Shown here one piece after another: positions 1 to 5,525 of a DNA stretch of 5,638 nt. This DNA is from an uncultured Saprospiraceae bacterium (GTDB taxonomy: Bacteria > Bacteroidota > Bacteroidia > Chitinophagales > Saprospiraceae). How positions within the stretch are numbered: the first letter of the stretch is position 1; each line of letters starts with the position of its first letter. The notes under the pieces were generated by a model, which saw only the letters and a program-made list of their open reading frames with translations, ran no database searches and was not told the origin of the DNA. A program made the translations under genes and the position numbers. The stretch is taken from NCBI GenBank assembly GCA_937967535.1, contig CALCMV010000365.1, forward strand, positions 1 through 5,638, in the 5' to 3' direction.

Positions 1-87
1 ATTGCTTTGTGACAAATCGATGCCCACTTGACAGCTAAAGCAGTCATTACGGAGGCTCATGCTAATCTTGGCTTTTTCTGATTTCAT
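1..87 (-). CDS. Possible 5' end of a minus-strand gene running off the left edge (unrecognised)
   Basis: An ATG at 87-85 on the minus strand opens a frame of 29 codons that stays open to the window edge. The visible peptide is hydrophilic at its start and contains the motif NDCFSCQ, a CxxC pair followed by Gln. This resembles the surroundings of a c-type haem site, but the His needed for CxxCH is replaced by Gln, so I do not call it a cytochrome. No signal peptide, known domain or ribosome binding site is visible. A 29-codon open frame is not statistically remarkable, and part of it (27-50) is a sequence that recurs near the right end in a noncoding position, which argues against coding. The alternative is simply intergenic DNA. 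Confidence 0.22.
   Translation of the reverse strand, partial: MKSEKAKISMSLRNDCFSCQVGIDLSQSN
27..50. repeat. Left copy of a 24-bp direct repeat containing an 18-bp dyad
   Basis: Positions 27-50 match 5526-5549 in the same orientation at 22 of 24 bases. The core at 29-46 is a dyad of form TGAC-A-GCT-AA-AGC-A-GTCA, symmetric except for two A/A mismatches and the central AA. The two differences from the right copy fall at symmetric positions and keep the pairing (GCT/AGC here, GTT/AAC there). This suggests a protein-binding operator or an extragenic palindrome. It might instead encode part of the weak minus-strand ORF at the left edge. Confidence 0.6.
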
Positions 88-362
88 ATTATAAGTCCAC
101 TAATGTGTGTCACACTCATAATTGTTTGATAAAAATTCCGACAATTATCGGGATACTTAATACAGAATTTCCTGATTCCCCAATGCCCAAAGTCCGCTAG
201 TAAGAACAAAAGCAGCAAATACCCACAAATTAACGTTGTTGATACGGAATAATTTTTGTTGCTTTGCACTCTTTTTTGGGTTATTCTTTACTCGTTACTT
301 AATTCGTTTTTTTGCAAAAAGAATAAAATTATCGCATAAACGAATAACCAACAAACAGATCC
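88..362. other. Left intergenic flank without a convincing gene
   Basis: This 275-nt AT-rich stretch lies upstream of the first large gene. It contains a compact dyad GTGTG-T-CACAC at 105-115 and a second dyad at 138-151. Short open frames are present on both strands: a GTG-started 61-codon minus frame at 269-84, a startless 45-codon minus frame at 294-160, and a plus frame at 236-448 that runs into the gene at 363. None has a recognisable product. I could not find a good Bacteroidota promoter (TTTG at -33 with TAnnTTTG at -7) in front of position 363. Confidence 0.5.
131..152 (-). terminator. Weak hairpin followed by a T-run on the minus strand
   Basis: Read on the minus strand, CCGAT and GTCGG (151-147 and 142-138) pair as a five-base-pair stem with one T-G wobble around an AATT loop. 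AA and five T residues (135-131) follow. It lies just after the stop of a startless minus-strand open frame (stop at 159-157). The stem is short, so this may only be an extragenic palindrome. Low confidence as a working terminator. Confidence 0.25.
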
Positions 363-1868
363 ATGAGATATATACTAACAGCTTTACTAATTACCACATT
401 TACAAATATAAACGCCCAAGCCACCGATTTCACATTGACCGATATTGATGGTACTACGCACAATCTTTATACTTATTTGAATGAAGGCAAGACTGTGGTG
501 CTGAATTTCTCGACAAGTGATTGTGGCGAATGTTGGAATTTCCACGAAACACGAAATATGAATACTGCCAATACACTCTATGGTGCGGGCGGGACAGATG
601 AAATGGTGTTTTTATTGTTGGAAATAGACAGCTTATCAGGCTTGGAGGAGTTGGAGGGAATGGGACTTAATACCGCAGGCAATTGGCTCAGCGAAACCGA
701 CTTTCCCATCATTGATAATGCTCAGGATGTGGCTGCCGAATATGGCATTAGCAATGTACCTACGGTCATTGCCGTCTGTGCCGATACGACTACAAGTGAT
801 TTGTACACAGCAGGTTATCCTAGTCCTCAAAGCATGTACATCGCGCACAATGCCTGTACGCCCGCGAGTATAAACAATGACTTGAGCATCATTGACATCA
901 CCAACGAAACATCCTGCGGTACACTCCATCCCGAACTCATTTTGATGAATACCGGAGCAGATACCGTCAATGCGGCTCAAATCCAATTTACATCGGATAT
1001 ACAAATAGATACTGCGGATTGGACAGGCACATTGGCACCTGATGAGTATGCCGAACTGACATTTAGCACAAGCATTATGGAAGCGACAAATATCACCGCT
1101 ACCATACTCAGCACGAATGGCACAGCAGACGGTAGCAGCTTTACGAAAAACCTTGAACTTGCCCCGCTTCAATTTGCCGAGCAAATCATTATCACGATAC
1201 AAACCGATGGTTTTGGTTGCGAAACTCAATGGGATTTTTTCGATGCCACAGACCCCGAACCTCCCCATCTGCTCACCGCCGGAAATATAAACGCCACTGC
1301 CGGAAACCGAGTCGTAGAATACGATGCTGACACAGGTGAATGTGGGATAGTCGGATATTCTAATAATACGGAGTTCGTTGCCAGTTTTCCGGCTAGCGAC
1401 ACCTTGTTGATTCCACCGGGTTGTTATGTATTTCACATTGTTGATGATTGGGGAGATGGAATCTGTTGTGCCTTTGGAGAGGGTTCTTATACCATCACCA
1501 ATCAGGATGGAACTATACTTGCTTCCGGTGGCGATTTTGGTGCAGAAGAACGTGTGATTCTCAATATCGCCAATCCGGTTACTGTTGATATTCAAGAGCC
1601 GATAGATAAAAATACCCTTCGGGTATTTCCCAATCCGGCGCAAGATAATTTCAATATTTCTTTTAATCTGAATGAATCAAGTGAGCTAAGCCTAAGTATG
1701 TATAATGCACTTGGCAAAGAGGTTCAATATTTGGGAGAACAAACATATTTATCGGGTCAAAATAATATTCAAATGGATACCCGCAACTTACCAAGCGGAT
1801 TGTATTTCGTGACCCTTCACACAGAAGCAGGTGCTTTATCTAAACGAATTACTATCGCTAAACCATAG
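363..1868 (+). CDS. Secreted thioredoxin-fold protein with type IX secretion C-terminal sorting domain
   Basis: A 501-residue exported protein. Residues 1-18 form a Sec signal peptide, probably cut at NINA|Q. Residues 20-140 resemble the redoxin/thioredoxin-like domain of Bacteroidota surface proteins (start TDFTLTDIDGTTHNLYTYL), with redox pair C54-G-E-C57 and a cis-Pro-like NVPT loop at P133. Relatives usually carry WCGPC, so D53 and E56 are unusual. About 185-270 looks like a beta-sandwich (Ig/CARDB-like). Residues 354-391 contain DDWGDGICC and GEGSYTI, a Cys-rich Gly/Asp module common in secreted Bacteroidota proteins. About 419-501 is a type A T9SS sorting domain: VFPNP at 421-425, a YNALGKEV segment, LPSGLYFV, and a basic end. 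It should cross the outer membrane by T9SS and be surface-attached or released. A likely role is surface thiol-disulfide chemistry, but the substrate is unknown. No Shine-Dalgarno precedes the ATG. The next gene starts 104 nt downstream; a weak ACCAA/TTGGT hairpin at 1874-1886 lies between. Confidence 0.93.
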   Translation: MRYILTALLITTFTNINAQATDFTLTDIDGTTHNLYTYLNEGKTVVLNFSTSDCGECWNFHETRNMNTANTLYGAGGTDEMVFLLLEIDSLSGLEELEGMGLNTAGNWLSETDFPIIDNAQDVAAEYGISNVPTVIAVCADTTTSDLYTAGYPSPQSMYIAHNACTPASINNDLSIIDITNETSCGTLHPELILMNTGADTVNAAQIQFTSDIQIDTADWTGTLAPDEYAELTFSTSIMEATNITATILSTNGTADGSSFTKNLELAPLQFAEQIIITIQTDGFGCETQWDFFDATDPEPPHLLTAGNINATAGNRVVEYDADTGECGIVGYSNNTEFVASFPASDTLLIPPGCYVFHIVDDWGDGICCAFGEGSYTITNQDGTILASGGDFGAEERVILNIANPVTVDIQEPIDKNTLRVFPNPAQDNFNISFNLNESSELSLSMYNALGKEVQYLGEQTYLSGQNNIQMDTRNLPSGLYFVTLHTEAGALSKRITIAKP

Positions 1869-1972
1869 CTTTCACCAAAACTTGGTCATTTTAAAGACAT
1901 TAGATATTATATAAAGAGGGTCAACACACCAATTTGAAGCGATTTCATGTTTAATACACAAAATAAACAGTT

Positions 1973-2554
1973 ATGATAAGAAATTGCATTATATTATTGG
2001 TGTTGTTTTCCGGGATTACTACATATTCTCAGAATGTCACTATAGACAATATAGCGATGAAAGAAACACAACAAAGATATGGCATCTTGGGTCAGCAAGC
2101 ACCCGAACTCACAGTTGACCAATGGATAGATGCAGACGGAAACGCATCTGAACCCTACCGACTATCCGACCATGAAGGAAAATTCAAAGTCATTTATTGT
2201 TTTCAGGCTTGGTGTCCGGGATGTCACAGCAGAGGGCTTCCTTCCCTGAAAAAAATGAGCGAAGCAATGGAAGGTTCTGATAAAGTGGTTTTCGCCGCTA
2301 TACAAACTGTATTTGAAGGGAGTCATGCCAATACCTACGATAGAATGGTAGAGATTCAAAAACAATATGAGCTCCAAATTCCATTTGGTCATGATGATGG
2401 TAAAGATACATCAAGGAAAATATCTTCTACCATGCAGCATTACAGAACGGGCGGCACGCCTTGGTTCATTCTTATAGATGAATCGGGCAAGGTGGTCTTT
2501 AATGATTTTCATTTGAATACCGAGAAGACAATCGAATACTTGAAAAGTCTATAA
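1973..2554 (+). CDS. TlpA/ResA-like thioredoxin-fold protein, exported
   Basis: A 193-residue protein of the TlpA-like/peroxiredoxin-related thioredoxin superfamily. Residues 1-19 are a signal peptide (hydrophobic core IILLVLFSGI) with likely cleavage before Q20. No lipobox Cys follows, so it is probably soluble in the periplasm. The fold begins near ILGQQAPELTVDQW. The redox centre is W80-C81-P82-G83-C84, and the cis-Pro loop is GGTPWFILID with P163. The conserved tail ends in FHLNTEKTIEYLKSL. The family performs thiol-disulfide exchange, often reducing apocytochromes or other envelope proteins; the partner cannot be read here. Length is normal and nothing looks broken. It follows the T9SS thioredoxin-fold gene by 104 nt and ends 27 nt before a strong terminator, so the two may be co-transcribed or this may be the last gene of its unit. 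There is no Shine-Dalgarno, as usual for the phylum. Confidence 0.92.
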   Translation: MIRNCIILLVLFSGITTYSQNVTIDNIAMKETQQRYGILGQQAPELTVDQWIDADGNASEPYRLSDHEGKFKVIYCFQAWCPGCHSRGLPSLKKMSEAMEGSDKVVFAAIQTVFEGSHANTYDRMVEIQKQYELQIPFGHDDGKDTSRKISSTMQHYRTGGTPWFILIDESGKVVFNDFHLNTEKTIEYLKSL

Positions 2555-2581
2555 GAGAACAAATCAAATATTTTCCTGTTG

Positions 2582-2621
2582 TAAAGCCTGAATTGCGAAA
2601 ACAATTCGGGCTTTATTTTTT
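2582..2621 (+). terminator. Strong rho-independent terminator after the TlpA-like gene
   Basis: The arms at 2583-2595 and 2602-2614 form a 13-bp stem (AAAGCCTGAATTG against CAATTCGGGCTTT, with one T-G wobble) around the loop CGAAAA. A T-rich tract follows at 2616-2621. It lies 27 nt past the stop of the TlpA-like gene. Only 17 nt separate its end from the pirin start codon, so it also occupies most of the space where a pirin promoter would be expected. Confidence 0.92.
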
Positions 2622-2638
2622 ACGAAAAATTATCAAAC

Positions 2639-3607
2639 ATGGATGACATGAAAAGACGACAATTTATCAAAGGTTCGGCAATATTGGGCATGGGCGTGGC
2701 GGGTAGTTCACTCGTTGTCAATTCGGGGATGTACCACGAAAATTCCAAGCGCAAAATCTATCGTATACTTACTGCTAAAGGCGTGAACGTAGGCACATTG
2801 CCCGTGATGCGTGCCTTTGCAGGCGACCAAAACGATTACGTATCGCCTTACGTCTTGTTTGATGAATTTGGACCGGTCAATGTCAATCCGGGCAGCGACC
2901 CGCTTCGCGTAGATGCCCACCCACATGCGGGGGTTACACCTACGACTTATTTTCTCGACGGTTCGGGACATCACAAAGATAGTCTCAACTACGATTTTCA
3001 GATTGCGAAGGGCGATTTTATGATGTTTAGTTCCGGCAAAGGGGCGATTCATATGGAAGAATCCGGCAAGCAACTCTACGACGAAGGCGGTTTTTATCAC
3101 GGTTTCCAAATATGGCTCAACACTCCGTCGGCACACAAATTTGATGCGCCGACCACTACCGTCAACCGGGTATCGGATATGGATAAAATCGAAACCGACG
3201 ACTACTCCATCCAAATCATTTTAGGCGAATTGGGAACGGCAAAATCTTCGATAAATTTACATTCCCCTGCCTTTTATTATCATGTCAAAATGAACGATGA
3301 TACCCGCCTCGATATTCCGACAGACCCTACACACAACGCTTTTATCTACCTCATCAAAGGCAAGCTCGAACTCGAAGGCGGACGCGAACTCAAAGCCAAC
3401 CAAGTTGCCCTATACCAACGCGGCGAAAGCCTCATCAATCTCTACGCCGAATCTGATGCAGAAATGCTCGTACTCGGCGGCGAACCACTCAATGAGCGCG
3501 TCTATTCCTACGGACCATTCGTAATGAACAACGAAGAGCAAATCCGACAATGTATTCACAATTATAACTCGGGATTAATGGGGAATCCGGCAGTCGTAAA
3601 TCAATAA
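2639..3607 (+). CDS. Pirin-family bicupin protein with twin-arginine-like signal
   Basis: A 322-residue pirin-family protein. The N-terminal cupin holds the hallmark PYVLFDEFGPV (71-80), the ligand motif DAHPHAG (H94, H96), and GKGAIHMEE (H138, E140). These match the four metal ligands of pirins (three His and one Glu, usually Fe). The second cupin covers about 190-290 and lacks an obvious ligand set, as is usual. Pirins include quercetin 2,3-dioxygenases and regulatory proteins; which applies here is unknown. Ahead of the cupins, residues 5-30 read KRRQFIK then a weakly hydrophobic Gly/Ala/Val stretch, a good twin-arginine (Tat) signal without a clear AxA cleavage site. That would place this pirin outside the cytoplasm, unlike most of the family. 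The start could also be the second ATG (2648, MKRRQF), which keeps the signal. It ends in tandem stops TAA TAG. It begins 17 nt after the terminator, so its promoter must overlap or precede the hairpin, or it is expressed by read-through. Confidence 0.92.
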   Translation: MDDMKRRQFIKGSAILGMGVAGSSLVVNSGMYHENSKRKIYRILTAKGVNVGTLPVMRAFAGDQNDYVSPYVLFDEFGPVNVNPGSDPLRVDAHPHAGVTPTTYFLDGSGHHKDSLNYDFQIAKGDFMMFSSGKGAIHMEESGKQLYDEGGFYHGFQIWLNTPSAHKFDAPTTTVNRVSDMDKIETDDYSIQIILGELGTAKSSINLHSPAFYYHVKMNDDTRLDIPTDPTHNAFIYLIKGKLELEGGRELKANQVALYQRGESLINLYAESDAEMLVLGGEPLNERVYSYGPFVMNNEEQIRQCIHNYNSGLMGNPAVVNQ

Positions 3608-3624
3608 TAGACTGATGTATCGTC

Positions 3625-3651
3625 CACAGTCTGTCAGTCCGCAGTCCGCAG
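3625..3651. repeat. Short tandem CAGTCCG-type repeat
   Basis: Fifteen bases after the pirin stop, a stretch reads CAGTCTGT (3627-3634), CAGTCCG (3635-3641), CAGTCCG (3642-3648), then CAG. It is two exact 7-bp units, one diverged unit before them and a partial unit after. It has no visible coding role. It may be a remnant of an extragenic repeat family or a slippage product. Confidence 0.6.
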
Positions 3652-3682
3652 CTATACGTGAAACAAGCTCGCTAACTGCGCC

Positions 3683-3722
3683 CGATTTGCAGAGAAAAAC
3701 CATGAATTTTTTCTACAAATCG
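3683..3722. repeat. Imperfect inverted repeat downstream of the pirin gene
   Basis: CGATTTG at 3683-3689 pairs exactly with CAAATCG at 3716-3722. After a C/A mismatch the stem continues with AGA/TCT, a bulged G, and AAAAA/TTTTT, leaving a short loop around 3700-3707. No T-run follows, so it is not a standard intrinsic terminator, though it could help end pirin transcription. It abuts the target site of the neighbouring MITE, with four bases between. Confidence 0.6.
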
Positions 3723-3726
3723 AATG

Positions 3727-3735
3727 ATTGGATTT
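3727..3735. repeat. Left target-site duplication of the MITE (ATTGGATTT)
   Basis: The nine bases ATTGGATTT end exactly where the left terminal inverted repeat begins. They are repeated perfectly in the same orientation at 3941-3949, directly after the right terminal inverted repeat. This is the expected footprint of transposition with a 9-bp staggered cut. Confidence 0.85.
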
Positions 3736-3940
3736 GAGCGTGTAAAATATTAGGAGTATTTTAATGTGTTTAAACATAATTCAAAATTGAAAACTGCCAC
3801 AAAGACACGAAGACACAAAGTATAAATTGCTGATAAGCATGAAAATTCTTTGTGTCTTTGTGTCTTTGTGGCAAAATTAAAGATGTGCAGTATGTGTTTT
3901 GACTTTTCATATCTGATTACCCCCAATATTTTACACACTC
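3736..3940. mobile_element. 205-bp non-autonomous transposable element (MITE)
   Basis: The element has 23-bp terminal inverted repeats at 3736-3758 and 3918-3940. Outside-in, the right one begins GAGTGTGTAAAATATT and the left GAGCGTGTAAAATATT; overall 20 of 23 positions match. Perfect 9-bp direct repeats flank it. There is no room for a transposase, so it must be mobilised in trans. End sequence and duplication length fit IS256/Mutator-like transposases (8-9 bp duplications), but that assignment is inference. The interior contains dyads TGTTTAAACA (3767-3776) and TTCAA-AA-TTGAA (3780-3791) and a long nested hairpin (3795-3873). A minus-strand open frame covering nearly the whole element is a by-product of the repeat and has no real start. 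It sits 47 bp upstream of the GT-C gene and may affect its expression. Confidence 0.85.
3795..3873. repeat. Long hairpin made of CACAAAGA units, nested in the MITE
   Basis: Two 26-base arms (3795-3820 and 3848-3873) are inverted copies matching at 25 of 26 positions; the one difference (G at 3809) still allows a G-T wobble pair. The loop is 27 nt. Each arm is TGC followed by about three 8-bp units (CACAAAGA, CACGAAGA, CACAAAG at 3798-3820). CACAAAGA-type palindromes are, as I recall, widely scattered in bacterial genomes and often mistranslated as small proteins containing KTQRHKE, as would happen here. A transcript across it would form a very stable stem. Confidence 0.88.
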
Positions 3941-3949
3941 ATTGGATTT
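3941..3949. repeat. Right target-site duplication of the MITE (ATTGGATTT)
   Basis: This is a perfect copy of the nine bases at 3727-3735, immediately after the right terminal inverted repeat. Removing the element and one copy would join the sequence before 3727 directly to ATTGGATTTGTACTTG, restoring the inferred original upstream region of the GT-C gene. Confidence 0.85.
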
Positions 3950-3987
3950 GTACTTGAAGTTGAAAAAAAGCCTTACCTTATTGCCCG

Positions 3988-5379
3988 ATGAAAAGCAGGG
4001 AAATATACGTGGCTTTGGCTTTATATGCGGTCGTTGCGGCGGCGGTTATTGTCCTGTTCAATGGTATCGGCGATTCGGGCGATAGCATCCTGCACTACCT
4101 CTATTCCAAGTACGCTTTCAAGCATCCCGAACTGTTTTTGCATCATTGGGCAAAGCCTGTTTTTGTGCTGCTTTCCGCGCCTTTTGCCCAATTCGGTTTC
4201 ACAGGGATGAAGGTTTTTAATGCCATTGTAACGGGAGTTACCTTGTTTTTTACCTACAAAATTTGCAGAAGCCTCGAACTCAAAAACGCACTGCTTACCA
4301 TCGTTTTACTCCTATTTGCGCCCTTACATTTCGTGTTGATTTTTTCGGGATTGACCGAGCCATTATTTGCGGCATTTTTATCGGGGAGTTTGTATTTGAT
4401 GCTGCGCGAACGGTATCTTAGTTCGGCGATAGTGCTGTCATTTTTACCCTTCGTGCGGTCCGAAGGCTTGGTGATTATCGCAGTTTGGGTCTTTTATTTT
4501 TTATTGAAAAAAAAGTGGTACGCGGTGGCGGGGCTTGTGGTCGGGCATGTGGTATATGCAGTCGTCGGTTACTTGTTTTATGATTACGAATTGCTGTGGG
4601 TTTTCCGAAAAATGCCTTACAATTATCGTAGCCAATATGGTAGCGGAAATTTTACACATTATTTTGTGCAAATGACTTACATCGTCGGTATTCCGATTTA
4701 TGCCTTGCTTTGGCTTGGAGTGATAAGCATTGCTAAAAATACCTTACAAGGCATTTCCAATCTATACATTCAAGTACCGATATTGCTCGGATTTGGTGCA
4801 TTTTTTATGACACATACGATGGCTTGGTACTTGGGTTTGATGGGGTCAATGGGCTTGGTGCGGGTACTAATTAGTGTGATGCCCTTGATTGCGATTATCG
4901 CTTTATTAGGTTTTAATTTTATTACGGAAAATATTTTTATACATAATAATAAAATTAAATTTGTGATAAAATTTGTGTTAATTGGCTATCTGTTAATTTT
5001 TCCTTTCACGCCCAATCCCGCAGCCTTCAATTGGGAAGACCTCAAGCTCAATAAATACGATAAACAAGCCATTCAAGTACGCGACCACATCACTACAAAT
5101 TTGGATATTGACCAGCGAAAATTTCTATACGTACATCCATACATGAGTGAAATTCTGAATATTGACCACTTTGACCCACAACAACACCAAGAACTCCAAC
5201 CGGATTTTATGCAGCACCTCAATGAAGGCGATGTGGTGATATGGGATTTTTGGTTTAGCGTCATCGAGCGAGGTGTCAGCAAAAAAATGCTGGACAATAG
5301 CCCCGAACTTGACTTAATATATGAGTTGAAAGATGATGAAAGAAAAACGACTTATGCAGTCTACGTAAAACGAGGCTAG
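3988..5379 (+). CDS. Multi-pass membrane protein, probable GT-C type glycosyltransferase
   Basis: A 463-residue integral membrane protein with about eleven hydrophobic segments (roughly 7-24, 55-71, 74-92, 101-118, 122-138, 144-172, 178-198, 225-247, 260-277, 288-311, 325-341) and a soluble C-terminal part of about 120 residues (344-463). After the first helix comes GDSGDS (D29, D32), the position of the catalytic acidic motif in GT-C enzymes. HHWAKPVF (52-59) follows, then LTEPLF (E124), PFVRSEG (154-160) and a GSMGLVRVLISVMPL segment (286-300); all resemble polyprenyl-phosphate-sugar-dependent mannosyl/arabinosyl transferases. Such enzymes move a sugar from a lipid carrier onto a lipid or protein outside the inner membrane. 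Donor and acceptor cannot be inferred, and no glycan cluster is in view. Around 4910-4990 the coding sequence is markedly AT-rich. The ATG at 3988 precedes a typical first helix; no Shine-Dalgarno is seen. A MITE lies 47 bp upstream. The alternative is a membrane protein of unknown function sharing the topology. Confidence 0.85.
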   Translation: MKSREIYVALALYAVVAAAVIVLFNGIGDSGDSILHYLYSKYAFKHPELFLHHWAKPVFVLLSAPFAQFGFTGMKVFNAIVTGVTLFFTYKICRSLELKNALLTIVLLLFAPLHFVLIFSGLTEPLFAAFLSGSLYLMLRERYLSSAIVLSFLPFVRSEGLVIIAVWVFYFLLKKKWYAVAGLVVGHVVYAVVGYLFYDYELLWVFRKMPYNYRSQYGSGNFTHYFVQMTYIVGIPIYALLWLGVISIAKNTLQGISNLYIQVPILLGFGAFFMTHTMAWYLGLMGSMGLVRVLISVMPLIAIIALLGFNFITENIFIHNNKIKFVIKFVLIGYLLIFPFTPNPAAFNWEDLKLNKYDKQAIQVRDHITTNLDIDQRKFLYVHPYMSEILNIDHFDPQQHQELQPDFMQHLNEGDVVIWDFWFSVIERGVSKKMLDNSPELDLIYELKDDERKTTYAVYVKRG

Positions 5380-5403
5380 CCATTTAACTTTACCTAAAGC
5401 GAA

Positions 5404-5489
5404 TACTCGTCAGACGAATCCCTTTATTCAATGCGAATATTTTATGAGACAAATCACGACATTTCACAAAAACCTTCGTCAGACGAGTA
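5404..5489. repeat. Inverted pair of CGTCAGACG palindromes
   Basis: TACTCGTCAGACGAA at 5404-5418 and TTCGTCAGACGAGTA at 5475-5489 are inverted copies matching at 14 of 15 bases, 56 nt apart. Each arm is itself a small palindrome (CGTC-A-GACG), so it can fold alone or with its partner. The pair lies 24 nt after the GT-C stop codon. It could aid transcription termination or be an extragenic repeat element; no T-run follows either arm. Confidence 0.75.
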
Positions 5490-5525
5490 CTATCCCGCAA
5501 GCAAACTTAAACGGGTAACCGTTAT

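Noticed and set aside
1..87. c-type cytochrome suggested by NDCFSC
   Set aside because: The haem motif CxxCH needs His after the second Cys; Gln is present, and the related sequence near 5540 also reads Gln in that frame.
51..96. Eleven-codon plus-strand mini-ORF after GGAGG (ATG at 59)
   Set aside because: It is very short, Shine-Dalgarno use is weak in this phylum, and the peptide has no feature supporting a leader function.
236..448. 70-codon plus-strand frame rich in Phe, Ile and Lys
   Set aside because: It overlaps the signal-peptide region of the gene at 363 in another frame; its composition is that of translated AT-rich spacer DNA.
636..1643. 335-codon open frame on the minus strand
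   Set aside because: It lies wholly antisense to the T9SS thioredoxin-fold gene, which has clear domains from end to end. The antisense translation is Cys/Arg/Ile-rich with no recognisable motif; it is open only because of the codon pattern of the real gene.
2708..3214. 168-codon minus-strand frame
   Set aside because: It is antisense to the pirin gene, whose metal-binding motifs are intact; no motif is seen in the antisense product.
3795..3873. CRISPR-like repeats
   Set aside because: The units are contiguous 8-bp tandem copies arranged as an inverted pair, with no unique spacers of constant length and no cas gene.
3750..3938. 62-codon minus-strand frame containing KTQRHKE
   Set aside because: It spans the MITE nearly end to end, starts at a GTG inside the terminal repeat, and is a translation of the CACAAAGA palindrome, a well-known kind of false protein.
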